From positions 434,001 through 498,000 of the forward strand of contig NZ_FQYR01000005.1 in NCBI RefSeq assembly GCF_900141815.1: a stretch of 64,000 nucleotides of DNA, given 5' to 3'. Below the pieces are notes generated by a model. The model worked only from the letters and a program-made list of their open reading frames with translations. It was not told the origin of the DNA and made no database searches. Source of the stretch: Rubritalea squalenifaciens DSM 18772. Lineage in GTDB: Bacteria; Verrucomicrobiota; Verrucomicrobiia; Verrucomicrobiales; Akkermansiaceae. This document shows positions 27,054 through 34,714 of this stretch, piece after piece. A program made the position numbers and the translations under genes. Within the stretch, counting starts at the first letter, position 1. Each line of letters opens with the position of its first letter.

Positions 27054-27833
27054 GTGATCGACAAGAATGTACGTACAGTAGGGTTTTACACCCTGGAGAA
27101 AAAGCGTGCTTGGTGGCGTAAGGTTACGCTGCCTAAGCCGGGCTTTGACGTGATCACCCTGACTTGTGTAGCGCTCTTGTTGATTCATTTCGTGATCGAG
27201 CTAAAGGGGGGCGCGCTTTACTGGCGGCCGCTTTATTTTTCACTGGGCTTGTCTCATGAGGGGATCATGGCGGGTAAAGTCTGGCAATTATTCAGCTACG
27301 CCCTGTTGCACGGGAACTGGCCGCACGTGCTGGCCAATGTCTTGATGCTCTGGCTGATCGGAGGAAGGGTGCAGGCGATCATCGGGCAAAAGAAACTGGC
27401 ACTGACTCTGCTGGCTGGTGTGTTTTTGGGCGGCGTGTTTCATTTGATGGCAGACCTCATGACCGGGCCTGAGGGCTGGCGTCTCTTGGTAGGGGCTTCT
27501 GGAGCGGTGATAGCTCTTTTGCTCCTGCTGACGAGTCTCTCGCCTGACTCGAAAATGTTCCCGATCCCAGTGAGTAGCCGTAATCTGGGACTAGGGGTGA
27601 TGATGGCTTCTTTGCTCTTGGCTTTGATGAGGCCAAGTATGGGGGTGCCAGGTCTTTCTCAGGCGGGTCTGTGGATCAGTAGCTTGGGCTTTGAATCCAT
27701 GCTCTCTCAGGTAGCGCATGCCTGTCACTTTGGAGGTGGAGTCGCCGGTTTGTTGATGGCCCGTGTCGTCTATGGGCGGAAGGTCACCTTGGAGTATCTT
27801 CAGAAACAGCGGAGAAAGCGGGAGGGGAACTAA
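27054..27833 (+). CDS. Rhomboid-family intramembrane serine protease
   Basis: A 259-residue polytopic protein with about six membrane helices. Rhomboid signatures are present: HGNWPHVLANVLMLWLIG (H91, N95 in TM2), the GxSG-type motif VGASGAV with nucleophile S149, and the catalytic histidine in ACHFGGGVAG (H225). It should cleave membrane-anchored substrates within or near the bilayer; the substrate is unknown. The start is GTG 27054, without a clear Shine-Dalgarno; no in-frame ATG is available ahead of the first helix. It is separated from nuoC by a terminator, so it has its own promoter. Confidence 0.88.
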   Translation: MIDKNVRTVGFYTLEKKRAWWRKVTLPKPGFDVITLTCVALLLIHFVIELKGGALYWRPLYFSLGLSHEGIMAGKVWQLFSYALLHGNWPHVLANVLMLWLIGGRVQAIIGQKKLALTLLAGVFLGGVFHLMADLMTGPEGWRLLVGASGAVIALLLLLTSLSPDSKMFPIPVSSRNLGLGVMMASLLLALMRPSMGVPGLSQAGLWISSLGFESMLSQVAHACHFGGGVAGLLMARVVYGRKVTLEYLQKQRRKREGN

Positions 27834-27892
27834 CAGGCCTCTGTCACGCTTGAGGGTTGAGTTTGTCCAAGATCTCAGGCAGGAATAGCTTT

Positions 27893-28192
27893 ATGGAACA
27901 CCATGTCTATTTCTGGCTCAAAGATGAGCACCAAAACGATCAGGATAGAGCTGCCTTTGAGGCTTCTCTGGACCAGCTTCTTAAAACCCCGAATATCGCC
28001 AGTGGTGGATGGGGGAAGCCTTCTAATACACCTGAGCGCCCTGTGACCGATAAGAGTTTTGATTACGGTCTGTACCTTCGCTTCGATTCTCTCGAGAAGC
28101 ATGATGCCTATCAGGTGCATCCTGAGCACGATGTTTTCATTGATGCGAGTAAGCATCTCTGGGCAAAGGTACTGGTGATGGATGTCGATTAA
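27893..28192 (+). CDS. Dabb (stress-responsive alpha/beta barrel) domain protein
   Basis: A 99-residue protein with the ferredoxin-like Dabb pattern: an N-terminal EHHVYFWLK strand, a helix containing FEASLDQLL, a central FDYGLYLRFDSLEKHDAYQVHPEHDVFI block and a C-terminal KVLVMDV strand. The HxxF...HP..H spacing is typical of Dabb proteins. Function in bacteria is generally unknown. The ATG at 27893 follows an AGGA sequence by about 8 bases, which favours it over an ATG at 27857. Confidence 0.85.
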   Translation: MEHHVYFWLKDEHQNDQDRAAFEASLDQLLKTPNIASGGWGKPSNTPERPVTDKSFDYGLYLRFDSLEKHDAYQVHPEHDVFIDASKHLWAKVLVMDVD

Positions 28193-28219
28193 TCCGCTCC
28201 GGCGAATTTATTTTATGAA

Positions 28220-28251
28220 AAAAGCGCACCAAGGAATCTTGGTGCGCTTTT
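28220..28251. terminator. Bidirectional terminator between convergent genes
   Basis: Near-perfect hairpin AAAGCGCACCAAG / CTTGGTGCGCTTT with a GAAT loop and A-run/T-run on the two sides, so it can act on both strands. It serves the Dabb gene (stop at 28192) and the convergent TIM-barrel gene (stop at 28277). Confidence 0.92.
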
Positions 28252-28276
28252 TGATGAAAGGGGAATGTGAGACAGC

Positions 28277-29176
28277 TTACTTGTAGTCAGCGCTGTACTT
28301 GTCACGGACCTTGAGGAGAAGCTCCTTGGTCTTTTTGATGCCTTCCTGTTCGGAGATCTTGCCGCCTTCCCATTCGATGCCTACGTGGCCGCGGTAGCCG
28401 GCGTCGAGGACGATCTTCATGGCTTTCCAGTAGTCGGTCTGGGTTTCCTCGCCCGCTTCGTTGAAGACGCGTGACTTGGCGGATACGCCCTTAGCGAATG
28501 GCATGAGTTCTTTGATGCCCTTGTAGCGGTCGTACTGGTGGAAGTTGCCAAAGTCTGGGAGTGAGCCGCAGTTTGGCATGTTGACAGCCTTGAGAACGCC
28601 TTCCACCCAAGCACCGTCAGAAGAGAGGCCGCCGTGGTTTTCCACGCAGATGCTGATATCGAAATCCTTGGCGAAGGTAGCAAGCTTGCTGAGGCCTTCG
28701 GTGACGCGCTTGGCAGCTTCCTCGCGGTTGCCGTGGCCGTGTGCGTTTACGCGGATGCTGTGGCAGCCGAGGAACTTGGCAGCTTCCACCCACTTCTTGT
28801 GGCGGTCGACAGTCTTGTCGATAGCTTCAGAGGTCTTGGCTCCGATGTGGCCTTCGCGGTCGATCATGATGAGTACGTTGGTCACGCCTTCATCAGCGGA
28901 GCGCTTCTTGAGCTCGCCGAGGTACTTCATGTCCTTGGCCTTGTCGAAGAAGAAGCCATTGACGTATTCCACGGCAGTGATGCCAAATTGCTCCTTGGAG
29001 TATTTCGGGAAATCGAGGTTGTCGAGCTTGCCGCCGTTGATGGTGCGGTGCAGGGACCACTCAGCCAGAGAGATCTCAAAAAGTGGTTTTTCTTCTTCGC
29101 CTGCCATGAGGAAGCTAGGGAAGCTTGCGGCGGCAAGAGAGCTAAGGGATGTGGTTAAGAAGTTTCTGCGGTTCAT
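28277..29176 (-). CDS. Tat-exported sugar phosphate isomerase/epimerase-like TIM-barrel protein
   Basis: A 299-residue protein with a twin-arginine signal (MNRRNFLTTS, hydrophobic run, cleavage near FLMAG) and a xylose-isomerase-like TIM barrel (about 35-290). Metal-site residues of this fold are suggested by ICVENHGG, LPDFGNFH and VGIEWEGG (Glu, Asp/His, Glu). Related proteins in PVC bacteria act on sugars or inositol derivatives, but the substrate cannot be read from sequence. Tat export fits a pre-folded, metal-bound enzyme. The next gene upstream on the same strand also carries a Tat signal, 102 bp away. Confidence 0.85.
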   Translation of the reverse strand: MNRRNFLTTSLSSLAAASFPSFLMAGEEEKPLFEISLAEWSLHRTINGGKLDNLDFPKYSKEQFGITAVEYVNGFFFDKAKDMKYLGELKKRSADEGVTNVLIMIDREGHIGAKTSEAIDKTVDRHKKWVEAAKFLGCHSIRVNAHGHGNREEAAKRVTEGLSKLATFAKDFDISICVENHGGLSSDGAWVEGVLKAVNMPNCGSLPDFGNFHQYDRYKGIKELMPFAKGVSAKSRVFNEAGEETQTDYWKAMKIVLDAGYRGHVGIEWEGGKISEQEGIKKTKELLLKVRDKYSADYK

Positions 29177-29278
29177 TGTATAGTATTCTAGGATTAGAGG
29201 TGTTAGGTTACTTGAAGTTCTAGGTTAAATCTGAGAGTGTGGCTAGTGGTAGTTGTGGCAGCATGAATGAAAAATTTT

Positions 29279-30004
29279 TTAGCGCAAGGCAGCTTCGAAG
29301 ATGTCCTTCTTGCCCTCGAAGGGATCGCTATCGATGCTGAACCAGCTGGATTTCGCCGCACGCTGTGGATCATAGGGTGGGGCAAAGACGTCCACCAGCT
29401 GGGTCAGGCTATGGGCTTTCAGGGTGTGGATGTTGCGCGCCTTAGAGGTGAGGGAGGAGACCTCGCCTTTTTTCATGACCGTGTCTGCGGATTTTTTGAA
29501 GAGGAAGGTTTCATGGCCCTTGCGCACGCCGAGCATGTCGTAGTTCTGCACGGAGATTTCACCCGTTGCGCACTGGATGACGCCCGTCATGCCCGGGTGG
29601 TCATGTGGCGGGATGAACTCACCTTTCTCAAACTGGAGCAGGCAGACAGCGAAGTCGCGGTTCTTCTCCAGGTCCTCGAAGTCTACGCGGCCATTCCCGA
29701 GTCCGCGTTTGCAGTTTTCAAAGCCTTTCAGAAGTGCCGGATCTTTCAGATTGAGTCTCTTGGTGAGCTGAACAACTTGCTGGATGTAGGCTTCCTCTTT
29801 CCAGTGATCGAGGTGCTGAGTCTTGGCGACCTTGTCTACCTCGCTGAGGAAGGCATCCCAATTGATGGTGGCGTCCTTGGCCAGACGGCCGTTGCAGGCA
29901 TTCGCCCGGGTGGCCAGTGAGGCGATGCTGGGTAGCGCTAATGTAAGACCCAGGAAGCCTGGGAGAGAGGTGCGTATGAATTGACGGCGGTTGTAATCAT
30001 CCAT
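29279..30004 (-). CDS. Tat-exported PCO/ADO-type thiol dioxygenase (cupin)
   Basis: From ATG 30004, 241 residues. A Tat signal (YNRRQFIRTS plus hydrophobic stretch to about residue 36) precedes a cupin resembling the plant cysteine oxidase/2-aminoethanethiol dioxygenase family: PPHDHPGMTG supplies H134 and H136, and RNIHTLKAH supplies the third iron ligand H193; GEISVQNYD follows the first pair as in ADO. These enzymes oxidise free thiols or N-terminal Cys using O2 and Fe2+. A Tat-exported version is unusual, since known PCO/ADO enzymes are cytosolic. ATGs at 30034 and 30106 are in frame but would place extra residues before the Tat motif. Confidence 0.75.
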   Translation of the reverse strand: MDDYNRRQFIRTSLPGFLGLTLALPSIASLATRANACNGRLAKDATINWDAFLSEVDKVAKTQHLDHWKEEAYIQQVVQLTKRLNLKDPALLKGFENCKRGLGNGRVDFEDLEKNRDFAVCLLQFEKGEFIPPHDHPGMTGVIQCATGEISVQNYDMLGVRKGHETFLFKKSADTVMKKGEVSSLTSKARNIHTLKAHSLTQLVDVFAPPYDPQRAAKSSWFSIDSDPFEGKKDIFEAALR

Positions 30005-30134
30005 GGTATTGAGAGCAGTGTTGTTTTCTTCCATTCTGAGCGTCGCCGTGCAGCAGCTCTGTCTTCTTGAGACGGAAGTACGCTTCTCATTATTCATATT
30101 TTGCAAATAAAGCCAATCTCGCTAATCTCGTCCT

Positions 30135-30665
30135 ATGAGCATCAGTACGCGAAGGGGCGATGAAGGAATGACCGATCTTATGTTTGGCAGGCGTGTGCCT
30201 AAAACGCATCCACGTATGGCCACGCTGGGGGCTGTGGACGAGTTGAACGCGGCTCTGGGTGTCGTGAGGGCCGGTGAGGTGCCCGAGGAGCTCAGAGAGT
30301 GGGTGGATGGCGTACAGTCGCGCTTGGTCGGGCTGATGGGAGTCATTGCCACACATGAGGAGGATCACGCCAAGTATCAGGAAAAAGGCTACCAGGGGAT
30401 CACTGGGGAGGATGTGAGCTGGCTGGATGATCTTGTGCAGGAGCTGGAGCAGGAGCGGCGCAATCGATTCCGCGGCTGGTCCAGGCCGGGTAAGGCCGGA
30501 GCGCTGAGTGGTGTGCAGCTGGATGTAGCCCGTACCATCGGGCGCCGTGCAGAACTCTGCAGCTGGAGTGTAGAGGATGAGGCGCTTAGCGTCGCCCGCC
30601 AGTTTCTCAACCGCCTCTCCGATGTGCTCTGGTTACTCGCCCGCGAGGGAGAGAAGCAGGGCTAG
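30135..30665 (+). CDS. PduO-type ATP:cob(I)alamin adenosyltransferase
   Basis: A 176-residue four-helix bundle enzyme making adenosylcobalamin. Visible family blocks are TRRGDEGMTDLMFGRR (ATP-binding N-terminus), TLGAVDELNAALG, LDVARTIGRRAE and FLNRLSDVLWLLAR. It is probably monocistronic and ends before a strong bidirectional terminator. No cobalamin riboswitch was recognised upstream (only 130 bp separate it from the divergent thiol dioxygenase gene). Confidence 0.92.
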   Translation: MSISTRRGDEGMTDLMFGRRVPKTHPRMATLGAVDELNAALGVVRAGEVPEELREWVDGVQSRLVGLMGVIATHEEDHAKYQEKGYQGITGEDVSWLDDLVQELEQERRNRFRGWSRPGKAGALSGVQLDVARTIGRRAELCSWSVEDEALSVARQFLNRLSDVLWLLAREGEKQG

Positions 30666-30717
30666 CGCTTGGCTGGGTTCTCACGGCCTCCGCTTGAGGT
30701 GCTAAATTTTGGAACAC

Positions 30718-30754
30718 AAAAAAGCCCCGGTCCTCTGAGTGACCGGGGCTTTTA
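30718..30754. terminator. Bidirectional terminator after the adenosyltransferase gene
   Basis: Perfect 12-bp stem AAAGCCCCGGTC (30721-30732) / GACCGGGGCTTT (30741-30752), 8-nt loop, with an A-run before and TTTTATT after. It lies between two convergent genes and should stop both. Confidence 0.93.
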
Positions 30755-30782
30755 TTCAATAAGATTTGAATCGAGATCCGAA

Positions 30783-31442
30783 CTATCGGCGACGACGGAA
30801 GAGTGTCGCAAGCGCTCCAAGGCCGATCAGGGCGAAGGAGGATGGTTCTGGGATGGCAGTAACTTGGTCTGCCACGAAATCAGCTTGGGGAGTAGTGCCT
30901 CCTACGGTCGAATCTCCAAATAATATTTCAAATGTGCCATCAGTGTCTGGAATTTCAAAAGCAGGGCCACCAGGAGCAAGGTTCTGATCAGCTGTCATTC
31001 CTGTCAGGACGCCAAAATTTTCATTTGCTCCGACTGTGCCTGATAGTGAGGTAATGGACTCAAAGAAGACAAAGACGAGTGGGTCATTGTTGGAAATACC
31101 TGAGTCTTTGAGGATGTCATCAACTGCGCGTCCTACAAATTGACCGTTCGAGTCGCCATTGAACGCTGCTATTAGTTCAAAACCTCCAACGGTTATAGGT
31201 GTAGCGACAGCTGAATCGGCCTGAGGTGTTTGGGAGAGGTCAAAACCAATTAATGCAGATCCAAAAGAGCTGGTAGAAGAGTTGTCAGTGTTAACGAAAA
31301 GTAGACCTACTGCATTATCCTGAAGTGAAGTGGTCCCATCACTTTCGTAGAATGTCCCGAGTGACATTGTATAGCTGACAGCGGCAGAGCCGATAGGAGT
31401 CAATAGTAAGGCTGAAATTGCCGATATATATAAGCTTTTCAT
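30783..31442 (-). CDS. PEP-CTERM anchored secreted protein
   Basis: From ATG 31442, 219 residues. Signal peptide (about 1-19, ending IGSAA), an Asp/Ser/Gly-rich body without a recognised domain, and the C-terminal sorting signal AIPEPSSFALIGLGA plus hydrophobic helix and RRRR. It follows the TIGR02597-type gene by only 16 bp on the same strand, so both are probably one operon. The frame is open to 31502, but the shorter start gives the clean signal peptide. The processing exosortase is not in this window. Confidence 0.88.
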   Translation of the reverse strand: MKSLYISAISALLLTPIGSAAVSYTMSLGTFYESDGTTSLQDNAVGLLFVNTDNSSTSSFGSALIGFDLSQTPQADSAVATPITVGGFELIAAFNGDSNGQFVGRAVDDILKDSGISNNDPLVFVFFESITSLSGTVGANENFGVLTGMTADQNLAPGGPAFEIPDTDGTFEILFGDSTVGGTTPQADFVADQVTAIPEPSSFALIGLGALATLFRRRR

Positions 31443-31458
31443 AGATGGCTTTGTGAGA

Positions 31459-32553
31459 TTAATTGTTGTATGTTGATGGGTTTGTCCAGAATACGACGCC
31501 ATTGGTGCCTTTGGCTTTGCGGATTACGATGCCTTGAGATGGGCTGATCACTTCATCTCCGACATCGCCAGAGTCACCACTCGATACAAATTTTTTCCAA
31601 GTCTGAGTTGGTCCATCAAAGTAGTATCTGGACTCTGGGTTCCTGTTTTGAGTATTTGGATCACTGTTGTCGAAGACAAATATCTGATCAAAAATACCAT
31701 CAAAGCCGGAGTCCCTGGGTTCAAAATTCTTTTCAGCCCCACTAGTTATGAATCCTAGATCTTTGATTTTGACATCAATAGGTCTCGGAATTGCAACAAA
31801 GTTGTCCTGTGAGGAGGTGTCATTTACAGACAATGGTATCACGCTGTCTCCAAACATTACTGTCCCTGTTGGGCGATATGTTGTAGGGTTGGTAACACCT
31901 GCTGTGTGACGGATGATGAAATGTCTGTCAGGCCACAATATTGTATCATTTGCTGATCCACTTTTGCCTACCTCATTCCATTGATCGTTGAAGATGTAGA
32001 ATTTGCGTTTGGGGTTTTTGTTTGTTCCGATTGCGTCGAAGTCAGGTAGTTGGATTGAGGAGTTTGCGGTTCCAGCAAAGACACTTGGAGCAGGTACTAG
32101 TGTAGCCTGTGTACTTGGAGGAAAGAGGGTGCCTAGAGTCCAGAATTTATAGATGGTGAACTTGTTGCCATCTTCGATCATGGTGCGGGTGGCACCAGAG
32201 GCGTCGAGGGTATCTATAGTGACGGTAGTGGCAGTATTTCCGGTGATTTGGTAAATTTCGCCTTCGAGTTGGCCGCTGGTGAAGCGGACATAGTACAAAT
32301 TAGAGTATTGGTCGGTGGTGAGGCCGGAAACGTTGGCCATCGTGAATGTGGCGCTACTTCCACTGCCTGAAGGACTTCCAGAAACAGTCGTGCTGATACT
32401 GTCTGTGGTGTTTAGGAAAGGAACTGAGACAATCGTGTCCGAGTTTGGAAGGCAGGTAACGGTGTTGTAACCTACTGCTGCGGTGGTCGCCTGGCCGTGG
32501 GCCATGAATGTCAGGCCAAGCACGGAGCTAAGGGTTAGGATAGTTTTTTTCAT
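31459..32553 (-). CDS. TIGR02597-type secreted protein of Verrucomicrobia
   Basis: From ATG 32553, 364 residues with a signal peptide (MKKTILTLSSVLGLTFMAHGQ). The mature start AAVGYNTVTCLPNSDTIVSVPF is the hallmark of a paralogous family (TIGR02597) restricted largely to Verrucomicrobia, of unknown function. The rest alternates strand-like segments (GQLEGEIYQITGNTATTVTIDTL; FWTLGTLFPPSTQATLVPAPS; NKNPKRKFYIFNDQWNEVGK) suggesting tandem beta domains. Pairing with a PEP-CTERM gene 16 bp downstream hints at joint surface display. The 265 bp upstream contains its promoter but no recognised site. Confidence 0.78.
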   Translation of the reverse strand: MKKTILTLSSVLGLTFMAHGQATTAAVGYNTVTCLPNSDTIVSVPFLNTTDSISTTVSGSPSGSGSSATFTMANVSGLTTDQYSNLYYVRFTSGQLEGEIYQITGNTATTVTIDTLDASGATRTMIEDGNKFTIYKFWTLGTLFPPSTQATLVPAPSVFAGTANSSIQLPDFDAIGTNKNPKRKFYIFNDQWNEVGKSGSANDTILWPDRHFIIRHTAGVTNPTTYRPTGTVMFGDSVIPLSVNDTSSQDNFVAIPRPIDVKIKDLGFITSGAEKNFEPRDSGFDGIFDQIFVFDNSDPNTQNRNPESRYYFDGPTQTWKKFVSSGDSGDVGDEVISPSQGIVIRKAKGTNGVVFWTNPSTYNN

Positions 32554-32817
32554 GGTATGATTGGTTGATCGCTGAAGTTGGAGATTTAGAGGTGATTTCA
32601 TGACAATGAAATCTGTGCATGAGTATAGGCGGGTACGCTACTGCACTACCTTGATAAGAATCTTTTGCATAGATGGTCATCTGGCAAGTCGAAAAGTGGG
32701 AAAGATTCTTAATCTTCTGTTAATGCTAAGTGATTTGTTGATTTTGCAACTATCTGACGATGAGTGTTTACGAGTGATTTTCGAGGAAAATGCCTTGTTG
32801 AAAATTTAGTTATGTAA

Positions 32818-32848
32818 ATGAAAAACCGCCCTCATTGGAGGGCGGTTT
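32818..32848 (-). terminator. Rho-independent terminator of the suf operon
   Basis: Perfect 11-bp stem AAACCGCCCTC (32823-32833) / GAGGGCGGTTT (32838-32848) with ATTG loop; on the minus strand it runs into TTTTTCATTT. It lies 62 bp after the sufD stop and marks the 3' end of the suf transcript. Confidence 0.9.
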
Positions 32849-32909
32849 GGAAGTTCGGATGATGAACACGCGTATGAAAGCGGGTTCATCTTGATTGATT
32901 GTCAGAGTC

Positions 32910-34196
32910 TTAGACGACGGCTTTGAATTTGGCGTCGATGTAGGCGAGGACGAGAGCTTCGAGTTCTTCGTTCTCGAGACGCTCGACCACCTCCACGGAG
33001 AATCCGCGGGCAATGAGCTGTCGGGCGACCTTTGGCTGAACACCACGGGCCTTCAGGTAGAAGATCTCCTCGTCGCTGATGGCGGCGGCGGTGGAGCCGT
33101 GTGAGCACTTGACCTGGTCGGCATTGATCTGCAGTCCTGGCATGGAGTTTGCCTCGGTGGTGTCGTCCATGAGGAGGTTGCGGCAGGTCTGGTAGGCATC
33201 CGTGTAGTGAGCGCCTTCTTCTACGGAGATGAGTCCGGAGAACACGGTCTTGGCATTGCCGTAGAGGGTGTTCTTGTATAGGAGGTCACTGTAGGTGTGC
33301 GCAGCGGAGTGGTCCTGGAAGGTGCGCTGGTCGTACTTCTGCTCGCCGGCCGGGATAGAGATGGAGAGCATGTCTGAGTGTGCGCCCGCACCACTGAGGG
33401 TGGAGAGGGACTCGTTGCGTGCCCAGATGGCGCCGACATTGAGGATGAATCCTTTGGCGTTAGCGTCTTTCTCTACCTTGGTGTTGTTGATCTGGATGAT
33501 CTTGGAGGCAAGGTTGAGATCCTGGATGGCGGAGTAGTTGAGATTCGAGCCGGTGCCGGCGATGAGGTCATTCATCGCGATGCAGAGGGCTGGCTTGTCG
33601 CCTGCGGTCTTGAAGTAGTCTACCACGGTGACTTTAGCGTTGTCTTCGGTAACCACGAGAGTGTGCGGGAAAATAGCCGCGTTCTCGCCAGAGACGATGT
33701 GGTACACCTCGATCGGGAGGTCGACTTCCACGTTTTTAGGGACGTAGACGAAGAGGCCATTGCTAAGGTGTGCCTTGTGAAGGGCGGCGTACTTGGCGGA
33801 GCCAAGCTTGGTGTCACCCTGCATGAAGTATTTTTCAACGAGCTCTGCGTGCTCGTTCAGTGCGTCCGCAAGTGGGAGGCAGATCACGCCTTCCGGAAGT
33901 TCAGCCTCGGCGTGAACGAGCTCGTCGTTTGCGAAGATGAACTGGGCGGCGGTGTTCTCCAGGCCAGAGATCTCCATGTCGATATCGTCAGAGTCCACGA
34001 AACCGGCCGGGGCGAATGCGTCGAAATCAAGTTGCTTCAGATCACCAAAGCGCCAAGTTTCATCCGTACGAGATGGTTTCGGCAGCGCGCTGTAAGTCTC
34101 CCAAGCCTTAGCCTGAGCGTCGGTGAACCATGCGGGAGCTCCTTCGAGTGTGCTTGGTCGGGAGTTGGTGATGGATTGAATTTCCAATGTTTCCAT
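32910..34196 (-). CDS. sufD: Fe-S cluster assembly scaffold protein SufD
   Basis: From ATG 34196, 428 residues. SufD forms the SufBC2D scaffold on which Fe-S clusters are built. Family features: an N-terminal helical part (WFTDAQAKAWETYSALPKPSRTDETWRFGDL), a central right-handed beta-helix, and the C-terminal block KCSHGSTAAAISDEEIFYLKARGVQPKVARQLIARGF. It is the last suf gene and is separated from sufB by the inserted GxxExxY unit; removing that unit would leave a gap of only 49 bp. The cysteine desulfurase gene sufS and sufE/U are not in this operon. Confidence 0.94.
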   Translation of the reverse strand: METLEIQSITNSRPSTLEGAPAWFTDAQAKAWETYSALPKPSRTDETWRFGDLKQLDFDAFAPAGFVDSDDIDMEISGLENTAAQFIFANDELVHAEAELPEGVICLPLADALNEHAELVEKYFMQGDTKLGSAKYAALHKAHLSNGLFVYVPKNVEVDLPIEVYHIVSGENAAIFPHTLVVTEDNAKVTVVDYFKTAGDKPALCIAMNDLIAGTGSNLNYSAIQDLNLASKIIQINNTKVEKDANAKGFILNVGAIWARNESLSTLSGAGAHSDMLSISIPAGEQKYDQRTFQDHSAAHTYSDLLYKNTLYGNAKTVFSGLISVEEGAHYTDAYQTCRNLLMDDTTEANSMPGLQINADQVKCSHGSTAAAISDEEIFYLKARGVQPKVARQLIARGFSVEVVERLENEELEALVLAYIDAKFKAVV

Positions 34197-34222
34197 TAGT
34201 CTTTTGGTTGAGCTGTTTTCTG

Positions 34223-34251
34223 CCACAGATTATTTAGATTTGAGACAGATT
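34223..34251 (+). repeat. Left 29-bp inverted repeat of the GxxExxY unit
   Basis: Begins CCACAGATT and ends GACAGATT. It is the exact reverse complement of 34663-34691. It touches the stop codon of the internal gene. Confidence 0.95.
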
Positions 34252-34656
34252 TTATTGTTTCGGGTAATTGTTCAGTTTGGAGACTCTTTTAAACTCCAGG
34301 GATTGATTTTTGAAATTGATGAGAATTCCGACTTCAAGTCCTGTGATAGCCAGATAGCTTAAGATTTGAGAGTAATGAGCCCCATTCAGGCCGTCTACAG
34401 ACTTGGCTTCAACGATGACGTTGTTGGCGACAAGTAGGTCAGGGATTAATTTGCCAACTTCATTCCCACGGTAATGGACGGGGAACTCGGTTTGCTGGGA
34501 GAATGGGATGTTCTGGTGTTCGAATTCGATGCAGAGTGCGTTTTCGTAGATTTTCTCGTTGAGCCCACCTTTGAGTTCGCGGTGTACCGTCATGGCAGCA
34601 CCGATGATTTGCTTGGTCAGGGCTTGATGGGGGTATTCTTTGTCAGGAAAATCCAT
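34252..34656 (-). CDS. GxxExxY family protein
   Basis: A 134-residue protein of the GxxExxY family (PF13366), with the defining motif G-L-N-E-K-I-Y in LKGGLNEKIYENAL, the conserved HxELG-like opening (AMTVHRELKGG) and nuclease-like strands LIPDLLVANNVIVEAKSV (the D...ExK pattern resembles PD-(D/E)XK endonucleases) and GILINFKNQSLEFKRV. The family is common in PVC bacteria and Bacteroidetes; its function is not established, and a nuclease role is inference from the D-ExK pattern. It is co-directional with suf and likely transcribed by read-through from sufB. It is carried by the inverted-repeat unit annotated above. Confidence 0.9.
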   Translation of the reverse strand: MDFPDKEYPHQALTKQIIGAAMTVHRELKGGLNEKIYENALCIEFEHQNIPFSQQTEFPVHYRGNEVGKLIPDLLVANNVIVEAKSVDGLNGAHYSQILSYLAITGLEVGILINFKNQSLEFKRVSKLNNYPKQ

Positions 34657-34662
34657 CTACAC

Positions 34663-34691
34663 AATCTGTCTCAAATCTAAATAATCTGTGG
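34663..34691 (-). repeat. Right 29-bp inverted repeat of the GxxExxY unit
   Basis: Exact reverse complement of 34223-34251, ending CTGTGG on the plus strand. It lies 6 bp upstream of the internal gene's ATG, so it occupies the leader and may carry its promoter or ribosome-binding region. Confidence 0.95.
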
Positions 34692-34714
34692 TTAAAAGAA
34701 TCGTTTGGGTTGGG

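Larger units (their letters stand above)
34223..34691. mobile_element. 469-bp GxxExxY unit with perfect 29-bp terminal inverted repeats
   Basis: Bases 34223-34251 and 34663-34691 are exact reverse complements (29/29) and enclose a single gene that fills almost the whole interior: its stop codon abuts the left repeat and its ATG lies 6 bp from the right one. The unit splits the suf operon between sufB and sufD. There is no transposase, and no target-site duplication could be seen, so if it moves it must be mobilised in trans or by an unknown route. Each repeat contains AGATT three times, at spacings of 9 and 11 bp. Confidence 0.75.

Noticed and set aside
28545-29183. 212-residue plus-strand frame opposite the Tat-exported TIM-barrel gene
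   Set aside because: The minus-strand gene has a Tat signal and a conserved fold; this frame has neither.
32600-32809. 69-residue plus-strand frame divergent from the TIGR02597-type gene
   Set aside because: No ribosome-binding site, no recognisable domain, and it lies in an AT-rich promoter region; more likely chance.
33378-34199. 273-residue plus-strand frame opposite sufD
   Set aside because: Antisense shadow of a conserved gene; composition is Val/Asp/Gly-biased as expected from a complement.
34200-34714. Target-site duplication around the GxxExxY unit
   Set aside because: The bases immediately outside the two inverted repeats do not form a convincing direct repeat.
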